Positions 1-5,564 of a stretch of DNA of 5,596 bases are shown here, piece by piece. The DNA comes from an uncultured Clostridia bacterium. Lineage in GTDB: Bacteria; Bacillota; Clostridia; Oscillospirales; Oscillospiraceae. The translations under genes and the position numbers were made by a program. Location of the stretch: positions 1 to 5,596 of the forward strand of contig CAMWTG010000189.1 in assembly GCA_947177115.1 (NCBI GenBank), read 5' to 3'. The notes beneath the pieces are model-generated. The model saw only the letters and a program-made list of their open reading frames with translations. It had not been told where the DNA came from and searched no databases. How positions within the stretch are numbered: position 1 is the first letter of the stretch; each line of letters begins with the position of its first letter.

Positions 1-41
1 CCGTCCACGGCCCATCGGGCGGGCAAAAAGTTTTTCTTTTG

Positions 42-71
42 AATCTTTTCTTTGTCCACAAAGAAAAGATT
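42..71 (-). terminator. Hairpin closing the three-gene operon
   Basis: A perfect 13-bp inverted repeat (AATCTTTTCTTTG at 42-54, loop 55-58, CAAAGAAAAGATT at 59-71) begins 7 bases after the stop of the flavoprotein gene. In the minus-strand transcript the stem is followed by an A-rich stretch and then a run of five T about 12 bases later (30-35 region), so it is not a textbook intrinsic terminator with an immediate U tract. Its position and perfect pairing make a 3'-end or termination role the simplest reading. It could instead be one copy of a dispersed intergenic palindrome, because a similar CTTTTC...GAAAAG hairpin occurs at 5532-5557. Confidence 0.55.
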
Positions 72-77
72 GCCTCC

Positions 78-1106
78 TCACCGCACCATCTCCCGCGCAA
101 AGGCCGCTCCCCGCTCCGCCACACCGGGGAGTCTGACCAAACTGCCCTTCTCGTTGGCGGTCTCCAACATGCAGAAGCGAGGAGGCAGATAAAAGCTCTT
201 GTTCATGTTGAGGCCGGAGATCAGCTGCCGGGCCAGGAGGTCGCCGCCGGAATAGCCGGAGACGATAAGCCCGTAAAGCCGTTTGTCGTAAAACCGGCTC
301 TGGCGGAAAAGCGCCGTCAGGCGGTTGACAAAGGCGGTGAGATTGGCGGACAGGGCATCGTTATAATTGGCGCAGAGCATCACCAGGGCATCGCACTCCC
401 GGACCGCCGGGAAGACCTCCTCCACCATGGGCCCGCCGTAGAAGCATCCGCCCTGCTCCCCGAAGTGGAGACAGGTGGTATAGGCGCAGCCATTGCAGTC
501 GGAAACGGTGCCGTTGCGCAGGCACAGCTCCCGGACCTCCACGGTATCCGGCAGATTCCGGCGCACCAGCTCCCAAAGCGCCAGGGTGTTGCTGGTGGAG
601 CGGACGGAGGCGTGGAGGGCCAGGAGCTTTTTCACCGGCGGCAGCGGGGGCCAATAGAGCAGCCGCTGGACCAGCTCCTCCACCGCCAGAGAAAAAGCGG
701 CGGCCTCATCGGTGCCGTTGATCTCCGCCTGTACCTGAAAGTTGCGGAGGGACCCGGTGGCCTCCACCAGAGGCCGGCCCAGGAAGGCGCAGCCCGCCAT
801 ATTGGCGGACAGCACCAGGTCCCGGGCCACGTCCTTGGTGTACAGCTCCCCCTGTCCGGCAACCACCAGCGCGGCGGTGCAGCCCTCCAGCGGCGCCTCC
901 CCCCGCCGGAGGGCGGAGAGCATCCTGTAATATTCCAGGCCGCATCCGCCCTCGTCCAGGGCCACGGCAAACAGCAGCCGCCCGCCTTCCAGCCCGCCCA
1001 TGCCCTCCGCCGGATCCCGCCAGAGGGCGTCCGCAGGGAGCAGAGGGGTGAGCAGATCCTTCAATTTTGTACTGTAGGGCGGGTTTGCAGGCAAAATAAC
1101 GGTCAT
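78..1106 (-). CDS. Flavodoxin-fold NAD(P)H-dependent FMN reductase / iron-sulfur flavoprotein-like protein, with degenerate N-terminal repeat
   Basis: This is a 342-residue soluble protein with no signal peptide or membrane segment. The C-terminal half (about 158-342) reads as a flavodoxin-like oxidoreductase of the NADPH-dependent FMN reductase family. A hydrophobic strand KKLLALHAS is followed by a Ser/Thr-rich phosphate-binding loop (VRSTSNT, 168-174), then ECDALVMLCANYNDALSANL (237-256) and KRLYGLIVSGYSGG. Between them sit four cysteines, C204-x2-C207-x4-C212-x8-C221, in the place where iron-sulfur flavoproteins carry their compact Cys motif. The spacing is looser than in classic Isf, so cluster binding is only a possibility. 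The N-terminal half (1-155) seems to be a degenerate copy of the fold. The start is the ATG at 1106, because AAAGAGG lies 5 bases upstream; a longer in-frame extension to 1211 would overlap the PII gene by about 90 bases. It is the last gene of the operon, 16 bases after the PII gene. Electron-transfer function is inferred from the fold; the substrate is unknown. Confidence 0.75.
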   Translation of the reverse strand: MTVILPANPPYSTKLKDLLTPLLPADALWRDPAEGMGGLEGGRLLFAVALDEGGCGLEYYRMLSALRRGEAPLEGCTAALVVAGQGELYTKDVARDLVLSANMAGCAFLGRPLVEATGSLRNFQVQAEINGTDEAAAFSLAVEELVQRLLYWPPLPPVKKLLALHASVRSTSNTLALWELVRRNLPDTVEVRELCLRNGTVSDCNGCAYTTCLHFGEQGGCFYGGPMVEEVFPAVRECDALVMLCANYNDALSANLTAFVNRLTALFRQSRFYDKRLYGLIVSGYSGGDLLARQLISGLNMNKSFYLPPRFCMLETANEKGSLVRLPGVAERGAAFAREMVR

Positions 1107-1111
1107 AGGCG

Positions 1112-1118
1112 CCTCTTT
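1112..1118 (-). promoter_or_regulatory. Ribosome binding site of the flavoprotein gene
   Basis: AAAGAGG on the minus strand lies 5 bases before the ATG at 1106. This supports that start over the longer upstream extension. The stop of the PII gene (TAA, 1123-1125) is itself inside a purine-rich TTAAGGGG, so terminating ribosomes are very close to the re-initiation site. Confidence 0.6.
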
Positions 1119-1122
1119 CCCC

Positions 1123-1800
1123 TTAACCAAGATGCACCAGATGCTCCACGCCAACGGCGGTGACCATGGCCCCCGCCTCGGTGCGCAGGCCATGGGCCTT
1201 GGAGATGGCATCCATGATGCGGTTGCGGATCTCCGTGGGAGCCACGATGAAGATCAGCTCCTTTTCCGCCTGGAGCGTGGTGATGCCGGAGGACTGGGCG
1301 AAGCTCTCGTCCCCCGCCCAGCGGCCCCGGATGATGGTGCCGCCCCGGGCCCCCGCCTTCCGGGCGGTGTCCATGACAGCCTCGGTATAGCCCTGGTTCA
1401 CGGTGACCAGGATCATGCTGTTTTTTACCTGATTATCCATGTTTCCCGTTCCCTCGCTCTCCGGTTTCGTTTTTATGTCGATATAGGCGGCAATCAAACT
1501 GCTTACCGCCGACAGGGGTACAGTGAAGGCAATGCCGCGCCCCGGGGCCGCCCCCCGCAGCTCATCGTCCAGCTTATCCAGCAGGACCCGGGCGGCGGTA
1601 CAGGTGGTGATGCTGAGCAGGATATCCTTCTCCGACCCGCCCAGACCCAGGATGTCCAGGATCTCCGAAGTGGCGGTGCCCTGCCCCTCGCAGCGGATAT
1701 GGGTGAAGATCTGGTTTTTGTTGTACAGCTTTACCAGCCTGCCGCCGCTGCCCCGCTCCACAATGGACATGATCAGGGCCATCCGTTCCGGTTTTTTCAT
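1123..1800 (-). CDS. Tandem PII-type signalling protein (two fused P-II family domains)
   Basis: This 225-residue protein is about twice the length of a GlnB/GlnK subunit (around 110 residues). Two PII-like ferredoxin folds can be traced. Domain 1 (about 7-105) contains GQGTATSEILDILGLGGSEK, the strand DILLSIT and GRGIAFTVPLSAV. Domain 2 (about 127-225) contains MILVTVNQGYTEAVMDTARK, GARGGTIIRGRW, EKELIFIVAPTEIRNRIMDA and a C-terminal AGAMVTAVGVEHLVHL. A polar linker (about 108-126) joins them. EKDILLSI and EKELIFIV mark the same strand in each copy. PII proteins are trimeric sensors of ATP/ADP and often 2-oxoglutarate that bind and gate transporters or enzymes. Here the classical T-loop with its modifiable Tyr and the GDGKIF nucleotide-binding segment are not recognisable, so ligand and modification are unknown. 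The ATG at 1800 has AAGGAGG 7 bases upstream. Placement directly after the DUF1538 gene suggests that the membrane protein is its partner. Family assignment is fairly secure; function is inferred. Confidence 0.82.
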   Translation of the reverse strand: MKKPERMALIMSIVERGSGGRLVKLYNKNQIFTHIRCEGQGTATSEILDILGLGGSEKDILLSITTCTAARVLLDKLDDELRGAAPGRGIAFTVPLSAVSSLIAAYIDIKTKPESEGTGNMDNQVKNSMILVTVNQGYTEAVMDTARKAGARGGTIIRGRWAGDESFAQSSGITTLQAEKELIFIVAPTEIRNRIMDAISKAHGLRTEAGAMVTAVGVEHLVHLG

Positions 1801-1807
1801 CGCTCCG

Positions 1808-1814
1808 CCTCCTT
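1808..1814 (-). promoter_or_regulatory. Ribosome binding site of the PII gene, overlapping the upstream stop codon
   Basis: The minus strand reads TAAGGAGG: the TAA stop of the DUF1538 gene (1813-1815) runs into a consensus AAGGAGG, followed by 7 bases and the ATG at 1800. The arrangement fits translational coupling of the membrane protein and its presumed PII regulator. Confidence 0.8.
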
Positions 1815-3336
1815 AATCATAGTACAAAATGCAGTCCTCCACCCGGGCCATTTCCGCCTTCAGCGCGTCATCAGCCAGACGCTTGCGCACCCGGCCCGCC
1901 AGACCCAGCAGCTGGATGGCCACCAGCGGCGTCATAGCCACCAGAGCCACCAGGCCAAAGGCATCGGTCATCAGGTTTCCTCCCCACTTCTCGCAGGCCC
2001 CCATGGCAAAAGGCAGCAGGAAGGTGGCGGTCATGGGCCCCGATGCCACGCCGCCGGCATCAAAGGCCACGCCGGTAAACAACTGCGGCACAAAGAAGGT
2101 CAGCGCCAGGGACACCGCGTATCCCGGGATCAGGAACCACAGTATGGAGATGCCTGTCAATACCCGCAGCATGGCGATGCCGATGGAGATGGCCACGCCG
2201 ATGCTCATGCCCTGCCGCATGGCGGACTGGGAGATGGAGCCCATGGAGACCTCCTCCACCTGCTTGACCAGTACATGGACCGCCGGCTCGGCGGCCACAA
2301 TGAAATAGCCCATGATCATGCCCACGGGGATCAGCAGGAAGGGCAGCTCGCTCCCGGCGATGGTCGCCCCGATCAGCTCGCCCGCACCCATGAAGCCCAC
2401 ATTGACCCCGGTCAGGAACAACACCAGACCCAGGTATGTATACACCAGTCCGCTGACGATCCGCAGCAGCTGGGTCCGCTTGAACCGGCGGGTAAGCAGC
2501 TGGAAAAGCAGGAACATGACGCAAATGGGGATGATGGCCGAGGCCACCTCTCCGGCATAGTGGGGGAAGGCAATGGCAAACTCCCGGGCAGCGTCCCGGG
2601 TGGTAGCCACCTCCGCCAGAACGGGCGGCGTATAGCTGGCGCTGTCGGGGGCATAGCAGATGCCCAGGATCAGCACCGACAGGATGGGCCCGATGCTGCA
2701 CAGAGCTACCAGGCCGAAGCTGTCGCTGGTGGCGTTCTTATCATTGCGCACCGAGGCCAGGCCCACGCCCAGAGCCATGATGAAGGGCACCGTGATGGGC
2801 CCCGTGGTCACGCCGCCGGAATCAAAGGAGACGGGGATAAAATCATTGGGAACAAATACGATAGCCAGAAGAAAGGCCCCCAGGTAAAAACTCACCAGCA
2901 GATGGGACAGCGGGATCTTCAGCATCACCCGCAGCAGGGCCACCACCAAAAACAGCCCCACCCCCCCGGCCACGGTGAGGATCAGCGTCCAGTTGGGGAT
3001 GGCGGGCACCTGTTGGGCCAGCACCGTCAGATCCGGTTCCGCCACGGTGATGAGCATGCCCAGAACAAAGGCCACCGCCAATGGGACGGCCCTATGCCTG
3101 GCCCGGCTCATGGTCACGCCAATCGCATTGCCCATAGGGGTCATGGAAATGTCTACCCCCATGGTAAACATCCCCACGCCCACGATCAGAAGGAAGGAAC
3201 CGAACAGGAACAGCACCAGCACCCCCGGCGTCAGCGGCACAATGGTGATGCTCAGGATCATGACAATAGCGGTGATGGGCAGCACAGAGGAGAGGGATTC
3301 CTTGATCTTCTCCAGCAGCTGGGGGTTGATGCGCAT
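1813..3336 (-). CDS. DUF1538-family polytopic membrane protein, two tandem repeats (putative transporter)
   Basis: This is a 507-residue, strongly hydrophobic protein with about 12-14 predicted membrane segments, a short charged N-terminus (1-15) and a charged C-terminal tail (481-507). Two homologous halves are visible with a period of about 250 residues. AEP occurs at 99-101 and 349-351, each followed by VL..QV. FDSGGVTTGP at 171-180 pairs with FDAGGVASGP at 425-434, and SFGLVAL at 206-212 with AFGLVAL at 459-465. GVGMFTMGVDI in the first half resembles LGLVLFLTGVNV in the second. This is the double-domain layout I associate with DUF1538 proteins. No enzymatic motif is seen. Glycine-rich acidic motifs next to membrane helices, in duplicated form, suggest a transporter or channel, but the substrate is unknown. 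The ATG at 3336 has AAAGGAG 6 bases upstream. It is the first gene of the operon, 12 bases before the PII gene, which suggests PII gating of transport. Confidence 0.82.
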   Translation of the reverse strand: MRINPQLLEKIKESLSSVLPITAIVMILSITIVPLTPGVLVLFLFGSFLLIVGVGMFTMGVDISMTPMGNAIGVTMSRARHRAVPLAVAFVLGMLITVAEPDLTVLAQQVPAIPNWTLILTVAGGVGLFLVVALLRVMLKIPLSHLLVSFYLGAFLLAIVFVPNDFIPVSFDSGGVTTGPITVPFIMALGVGLASVRNDKNATSDSFGLVALCSIGPILSVLILGICYAPDSASYTPPVLAEVATTRDAAREFAIAFPHYAGEVASAIIPICVMFLLFQLLTRRFKRTQLLRIVSGLVYTYLGLVLFLTGVNVGFMGAGELIGATIAGSELPFLLIPVGMIMGYFIVAAEPAVHVLVKQVEEVSMGSISQSAMRQGMSIGVAISIGIAMLRVLTGISILWFLIPGYAVSLALTFFVPQLFTGVAFDAGGVASGPMTATFLLPFAMGACEKWGGNLMTDAFGLVALVAMTPLVAIQLLGLAGRVRKRLADDALKAEMARVEDCILYYD

Positions 3337-3342
3337 AAGAGG

Positions 3343-3349
3343 CTCCTTT
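3343..3349 (-). promoter_or_regulatory. Ribosome binding site of the DUF1538 gene
   Basis: AAAGGAG on the minus strand lies 6 bases before the ATG at 3336. It fixes the start of the membrane protein and of the operon's first reading frame. Confidence 0.75.
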
Positions 3350-3386
3350 CCCGCCCGGATGGACGATGCAAGTTCTTTCCTTTTCC

Positions 3387-3415
3387 AGTATAACGGATTT
3401 TAAAAGGAATGTACA
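3387..3415 (-). promoter_or_regulatory. Sigma-70-type promoter of the DUF1538-PII-flavoprotein operon
   Basis: On the minus strand the -35 element is TGTACA (3410-3415, 4 of 6 to consensus), the spacer is exactly 17 bases, and the -10 element is TATACT (3387-3392, 5 of 6). The spacer includes the AT-rich TTTTAAAA, in contrast with the GC-rich surroundings. Transcription would begin near 3380 and give a leader of about 44 bases before the ATG at 3336. The promoter separates the operon from ftsH. No clear operator palindrome beside it was found, although the -35 TGTACA is itself palindromic. Confidence 0.6.
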
Positions 3416-3477
3416 GTGTCTTTCTGAAGAAATCCAGGCCAGCGGCTCCTCCCATGGCAGCGGCGTTTTCCCGCCCT

Positions 3478-3538
3478 ATGCAGAGATCCCCCTTCCGCAC
3501 GGCGCTGCAATGCTCCGCACAAAAGGGGGAATCCGCAT
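3478..3538 (-). other. Imperfect long inverted repeat downstream of ftsH
   Basis: CCCCCTT (3488-3494) pairs with AAGGGGG (3523-3529) across a 28-base loop. The stem continues through GAT/ATC with a one-base bulge to ATGC/GCAT at the outer ends (3478-3481 and 3535-3538). The loop holds CCGCAC twice. It begins 27 bases after the ftsH stop and could help end the ftsH transcript, but no T tract follows on the minus strand, so an intrinsic terminator is not shown. The rest of the 3337-3564 gap holds the operon promoter and no credible gene. Confidence 0.3.
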
Positions 3539-3564
3539 TACGGAGAAACACGTTCAGTCAAACG

Positions 3565-5418
3565 CTACTTCTCCTCTATTGTTACCTTGGGGAATCCCAT
3601 CACGGCCTCGAAGTCTTCTCCGCTCATGGTTTCCCGCTCCAGCAGCCAGGCCGCCACGGCCTCCATCTGCTCCCGGTGGGCCTCCAGCACCTCCTGGCAC
3701 CGGCGGTAACCGGCATCGATGATAGCCTTGACCTCCTCATCGATCTGGGCGGCCACCTCCTCGGAGTAGGTCTTGGCCTGGGCCATGCTCCGGCCGATGA
3801 ACACCTCATCGTGGCCGGACTCGAAGCTGACGGCCCCCAGGCGCTGGCTCATGCCGTAGGCCGTCACCATCTTCCGGGCCATGGAGGAGGCCCGCTGGAT
3901 GTCGTTGGACGCTCCGGTGGAGATATCGTCCAGGAACAGGCTCTCCGCCACCCGGCCTCCCAGCAGGGCGGCGATCTCCTCCTCCATATAGCGCTTGGAG
4001 TAGTACCCCCGGTCCTCGCCGGGGAGGGAGATGGTCATGCCGCCGGCCTGTCCCCGGGGGACGATGGTCACCTGATGGACCGGGTCCACGCTGGCCAGGC
4101 AGTGGTGCATGACGGCGTGGCCCGCCTCGTGGTAGGCGGTAAGCCGCCGCTCGTGCTGGGGCACCACCCGGCTCTTCTTCTCCGGCCCGGCGATGACCTT
4201 GATGACGGCCTCCTGTAAGACGTCCATGGTGATGAACTTCTGGTCCCTTCTGGCGGACAGCAGGGCCCCCTCGTTGACCAGGTTCTCCAGGTCCGCCCCG
4301 GTGAAGCCGGAGGTGGCCTGGGCCAGGACCTTCAGGTCCACATCCTCGGCCAGGGGCTTGTTTTTGGTGTGGACCGCCAGGATCTCCTCCCGGCCCTTGC
4401 TGTCGGGACGGCCCACGTAGACCTGCCGGTCGAACCGTCCTGGGCGCAGCAGGGCGGGATCCAGGATGTCCGCCCGGTTGGTGGCCGCCAGGACCACCAC
4501 GCCGGAGTTGCCCCCGAAGCCGTCCATCTCCACCAGCAGCTGGTTGAGGGTCTGCTCCCGCTCATCGTGCCCGCCGCCCAGGCCCGCACCCCTCTGGCGT
4601 CCCACGGCATCGATCTCATCGATGAACACCACCGAGGGGGCCACCTTCTTGGCCTCCTCGAAGAGGTCCCTGACCCGGCTGGCGCCCACGCCCACGTACA
4701 GCTCCACAAAGTCGGAGCCGGAGATGGACAGGAACTGCACCCCGGCCTCCCCGGCCACGGCCTTGGCCAGCAGGGTCTTGCCGGTGCCCGGAGGGCCCAC
4801 CAGCAGCACGCCCTTGGGGATCCGGGCCCCCAGGTCCAGATATTTCCGGGGCTCTTTGAGGAATCCCACGATCTCCCGCAGCTCCTCTTTTTCCTCCTCG
4901 GCCCCGGCCACGTCGGCGAAGCTGACCTTGTTCTCGCTGTCGGAGCCGAAGCGGACCCGGGCCTTGCCGAAGCGCCTGCCCTGGTCCATGCCGCTGCCTC
5001 CGCCCCCCTGGGCCCGGATCATCATAAACTGCCAGGCCAGGAAGATGCCGCCAATGAGCAGCACATAGAGGATGATCTCGCTCCACCAGGGGGGCTGGTA
5101 AACGGGCCGGTTGTCGTAGTCCACCAGCACGTTCCGGTCCTTCTGCTCTTCGATCAGATCGCCGAAGTCCTCCCAGAAGAGAGCGGGGCTGCCCAGTTCA
5201 TTGTGGACGGTGGAACCGTCCTTCAGTCCCAGGTACAGCTCGTTGCCATCCCGGATGACGAAGCTGGCCACCTGTTCCCGCAGGAACAGGTCGCGCACCT
5301 GTGCGTAGGTCACGTCCGGCGTCCGCGAAGCGCCAAAGAATATATAGTAGGCGCACAGCAGGATGATAAGGGCGGCAAAATAGAGCCCCATTCCCGGATA
5401 ATTTCTCTTCCTTGTCAA
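3565..5418 (-). CDS. ftsH: ATP-dependent zinc metalloprotease FtsH
   Basis: This is a 617-residue membrane-bound hexameric AAA+ protease that extracts and degrades misfolded membrane proteins and short-lived regulators. Membrane helices lie at about 11-29 and 114-133 and bracket an extracytoplasmic domain. A Gly-rich linker GGGGSG (138-143) follows. The AAA+ module has Walker A GPPGTGKT (208-215), pore segment DFVELYVGVG (236-245), Walker B VVFIDEID (263-270) and arginine-finger region LLRPGRFD with R325 and R328. The protease has HEAGH (430-434) and the usual downstream Asp in TGASNDI (D506). All key residues are present. The pore aromatic is Tyr where E. coli has Phe. The C-terminus is short compared with E. 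coli (647 residues). The start is the TTG at 5418: AAAGGAG lies 7 bases upstream and the resulting MTRKRNYPGMGLYF is a typical FtsH N-terminus. The ATG at 5391 is the alternative, with a poorer ribosome site. The open frame continues to the window edge, but that part crosses hairpin-rich leader and looks non-coding. It is probably not co-transcribed with the operon downstream. Confidence 0.96.
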   Translation of the reverse strand: MTRKRNYPGMGLYFAALIILLCAYYIFFGASRTPDVTYAQVRDLFLREQVASFVIRDGNELYLGLKDGSTVHNELGSPALFWEDFGDLIEEQKDRNVLVDYDNRPVYQPPWWSEIILYVLLIGGIFLAWQFMMIRAQGGGGSGMDQGRRFGKARVRFGSDSENKVSFADVAGAEEEKEELREIVGFLKEPRKYLDLGARIPKGVLLVGPPGTGKTLLAKAVAGEAGVQFLSISGSDFVELYVGVGASRVRDLFEEAKKVAPSVVFIDEIDAVGRQRGAGLGGGHDEREQTLNQLLVEMDGFGGNSGVVVLAATNRADILDPALLRPGRFDRQVYVGRPDSKGREEILAVHTKNKPLAEDVDLKVLAQATSGFTGADLENLVNEGALLSARRDQKFITMDVLQEAVIKVIAGPEKKSRVVPQHERRLTAYHEAGHAVMHHCLASVDPVHQVTIVPRGQAGGMTISLPGEDRGYYSKRYMEEEIAALLGGRVAESLFLDDISTGASNDIQRASSMARKMVTAYGMSQRLGAVSFESGHDEVFIGRSMAQAKTYSEEVAAQIDEEVKAIIDAGYRRCQEVLEAHREQMEAVAAWLLERETMSGEDFEAVMGFPKVTIEEK

Positions 5419-5425
5419 AAAATCA

Positions 5426-5432
5426 CTCCTTT
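5426..5432 (-). promoter_or_regulatory. Ribosome binding site deciding the TTG start of ftsH
   Basis: AAAGGAG on the minus strand is 7 bases before TTG at 5416-5418, with the T-rich spacer TGATTTT. No comparable site precedes the ATG at 5391, so TTG is preferred. The first base of this site is also the last base of the hairpin at 5432-5456. Confidence 0.75.
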
Positions 5433-5456
5433 GCGCCGCCGGACAGCGGCGGCGCA
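5432..5456 (-). promoter_or_regulatory. GC-rich hairpin abutting the ftsH ribosome site
   Basis: A perfect 10-bp stem (TGCGCCGCCG at 5432-5441, CGGCGGCGCA at 5447-5456) with loop 5442-5446 ends exactly at the AAAGGAG of ftsH. It is followed after nine bases by a run of six T that runs into the start codon. So strong a structure touching the ribosome site could affect ribosome access, mRNA stability or transcript ends. None of these roles is shown by sequence alone. Confidence 0.5.
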
Positions 5457-5467
5457 GGTTTTGTGCT

Positions 5468-5527
5468 GCGGCCTTACGGGCCGCCTCCTGGTTTTTCTTT
5501 TTACCGGCTTCGCCCCTCGCCGGGGCG
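5468..5527 (-). other. Middle of the ftsH leader: two short GC hairpins, no gene
   Basis: GCGGCC/GGCCGC (5468-5473 and 5479-5484, loop TTACG) and CGCCCC/GGGGCG (5511-5516 and 5522-5527, loop TCGCC) flank an A-rich stretch (minus strand GTAAAAAGAAAAACC, 5490-5504). The frame is open through here in phase with FtsH, but the encoded residues are basic, Ala- and Lys-rich, and have no counterpart in FtsH proteins, so I read it as non-coding. No convincing promoter was found. Confidence 0.4.
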
Positions 5528-5531
5528 GGGC

Positions 5532-5557
5532 GTTCTTTTCTCTTGTAGGAAAAGAAC
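5532..5557. repeat. AT-rich hairpin upstream of ftsH
   Basis: GTTCTTTTC (5532-5540) and GAAAAGAAC (5549-5557) form a perfect 9-bp stem with an 8-base loop. It lies beside the GC palindrome at 5565-5596. Together they resemble the end of a preceding transcription unit or an intergenic repeat. The pattern parallels the hairpin at 42-71. Confidence 0.45.
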
Positions 5558-5564
5558 CAACGAT

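Noticed and set aside
39..1163. A 374-codon plus-strand frame antisense to the flavoprotein gene
   Set aside because: It starts inside the terminal hairpin, has no recognisable domain, and the opposite strand encodes a clear flavodoxin-fold protein.
1107..1211. A 35-residue extension of the flavoprotein into the PII gene
   Set aside because: It is read from PII coding sequence in another frame and is Pro/Trp-rich; the ATG at 1106 has its own ribosome site.
1132..3393. A 753-codon open frame on the plus strand, antisense to the DUF1538 and PII genes
   Set aside because: Its product is extremely rich in His, Gln, Gly and Asp with no domain, it has no ribosome site, and it mirrors two well-supported genes. 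Long antisense frames are expected in GC-rich DNA.
3258..3551. A 97-codon minus-strand frame across the ftsH-DUF1538 gap
   Set aside because: It spans the promoter and overlaps the DUF1538 start out of frame, has no ribosome site and no recognisable features.
3409..4218. A 269-codon plus-strand frame running into ftsH
   Set aside because: It is mostly antisense to the conserved protease domain of FtsH, is His/Gly/Leu-rich in composition, and has no ribosome site.
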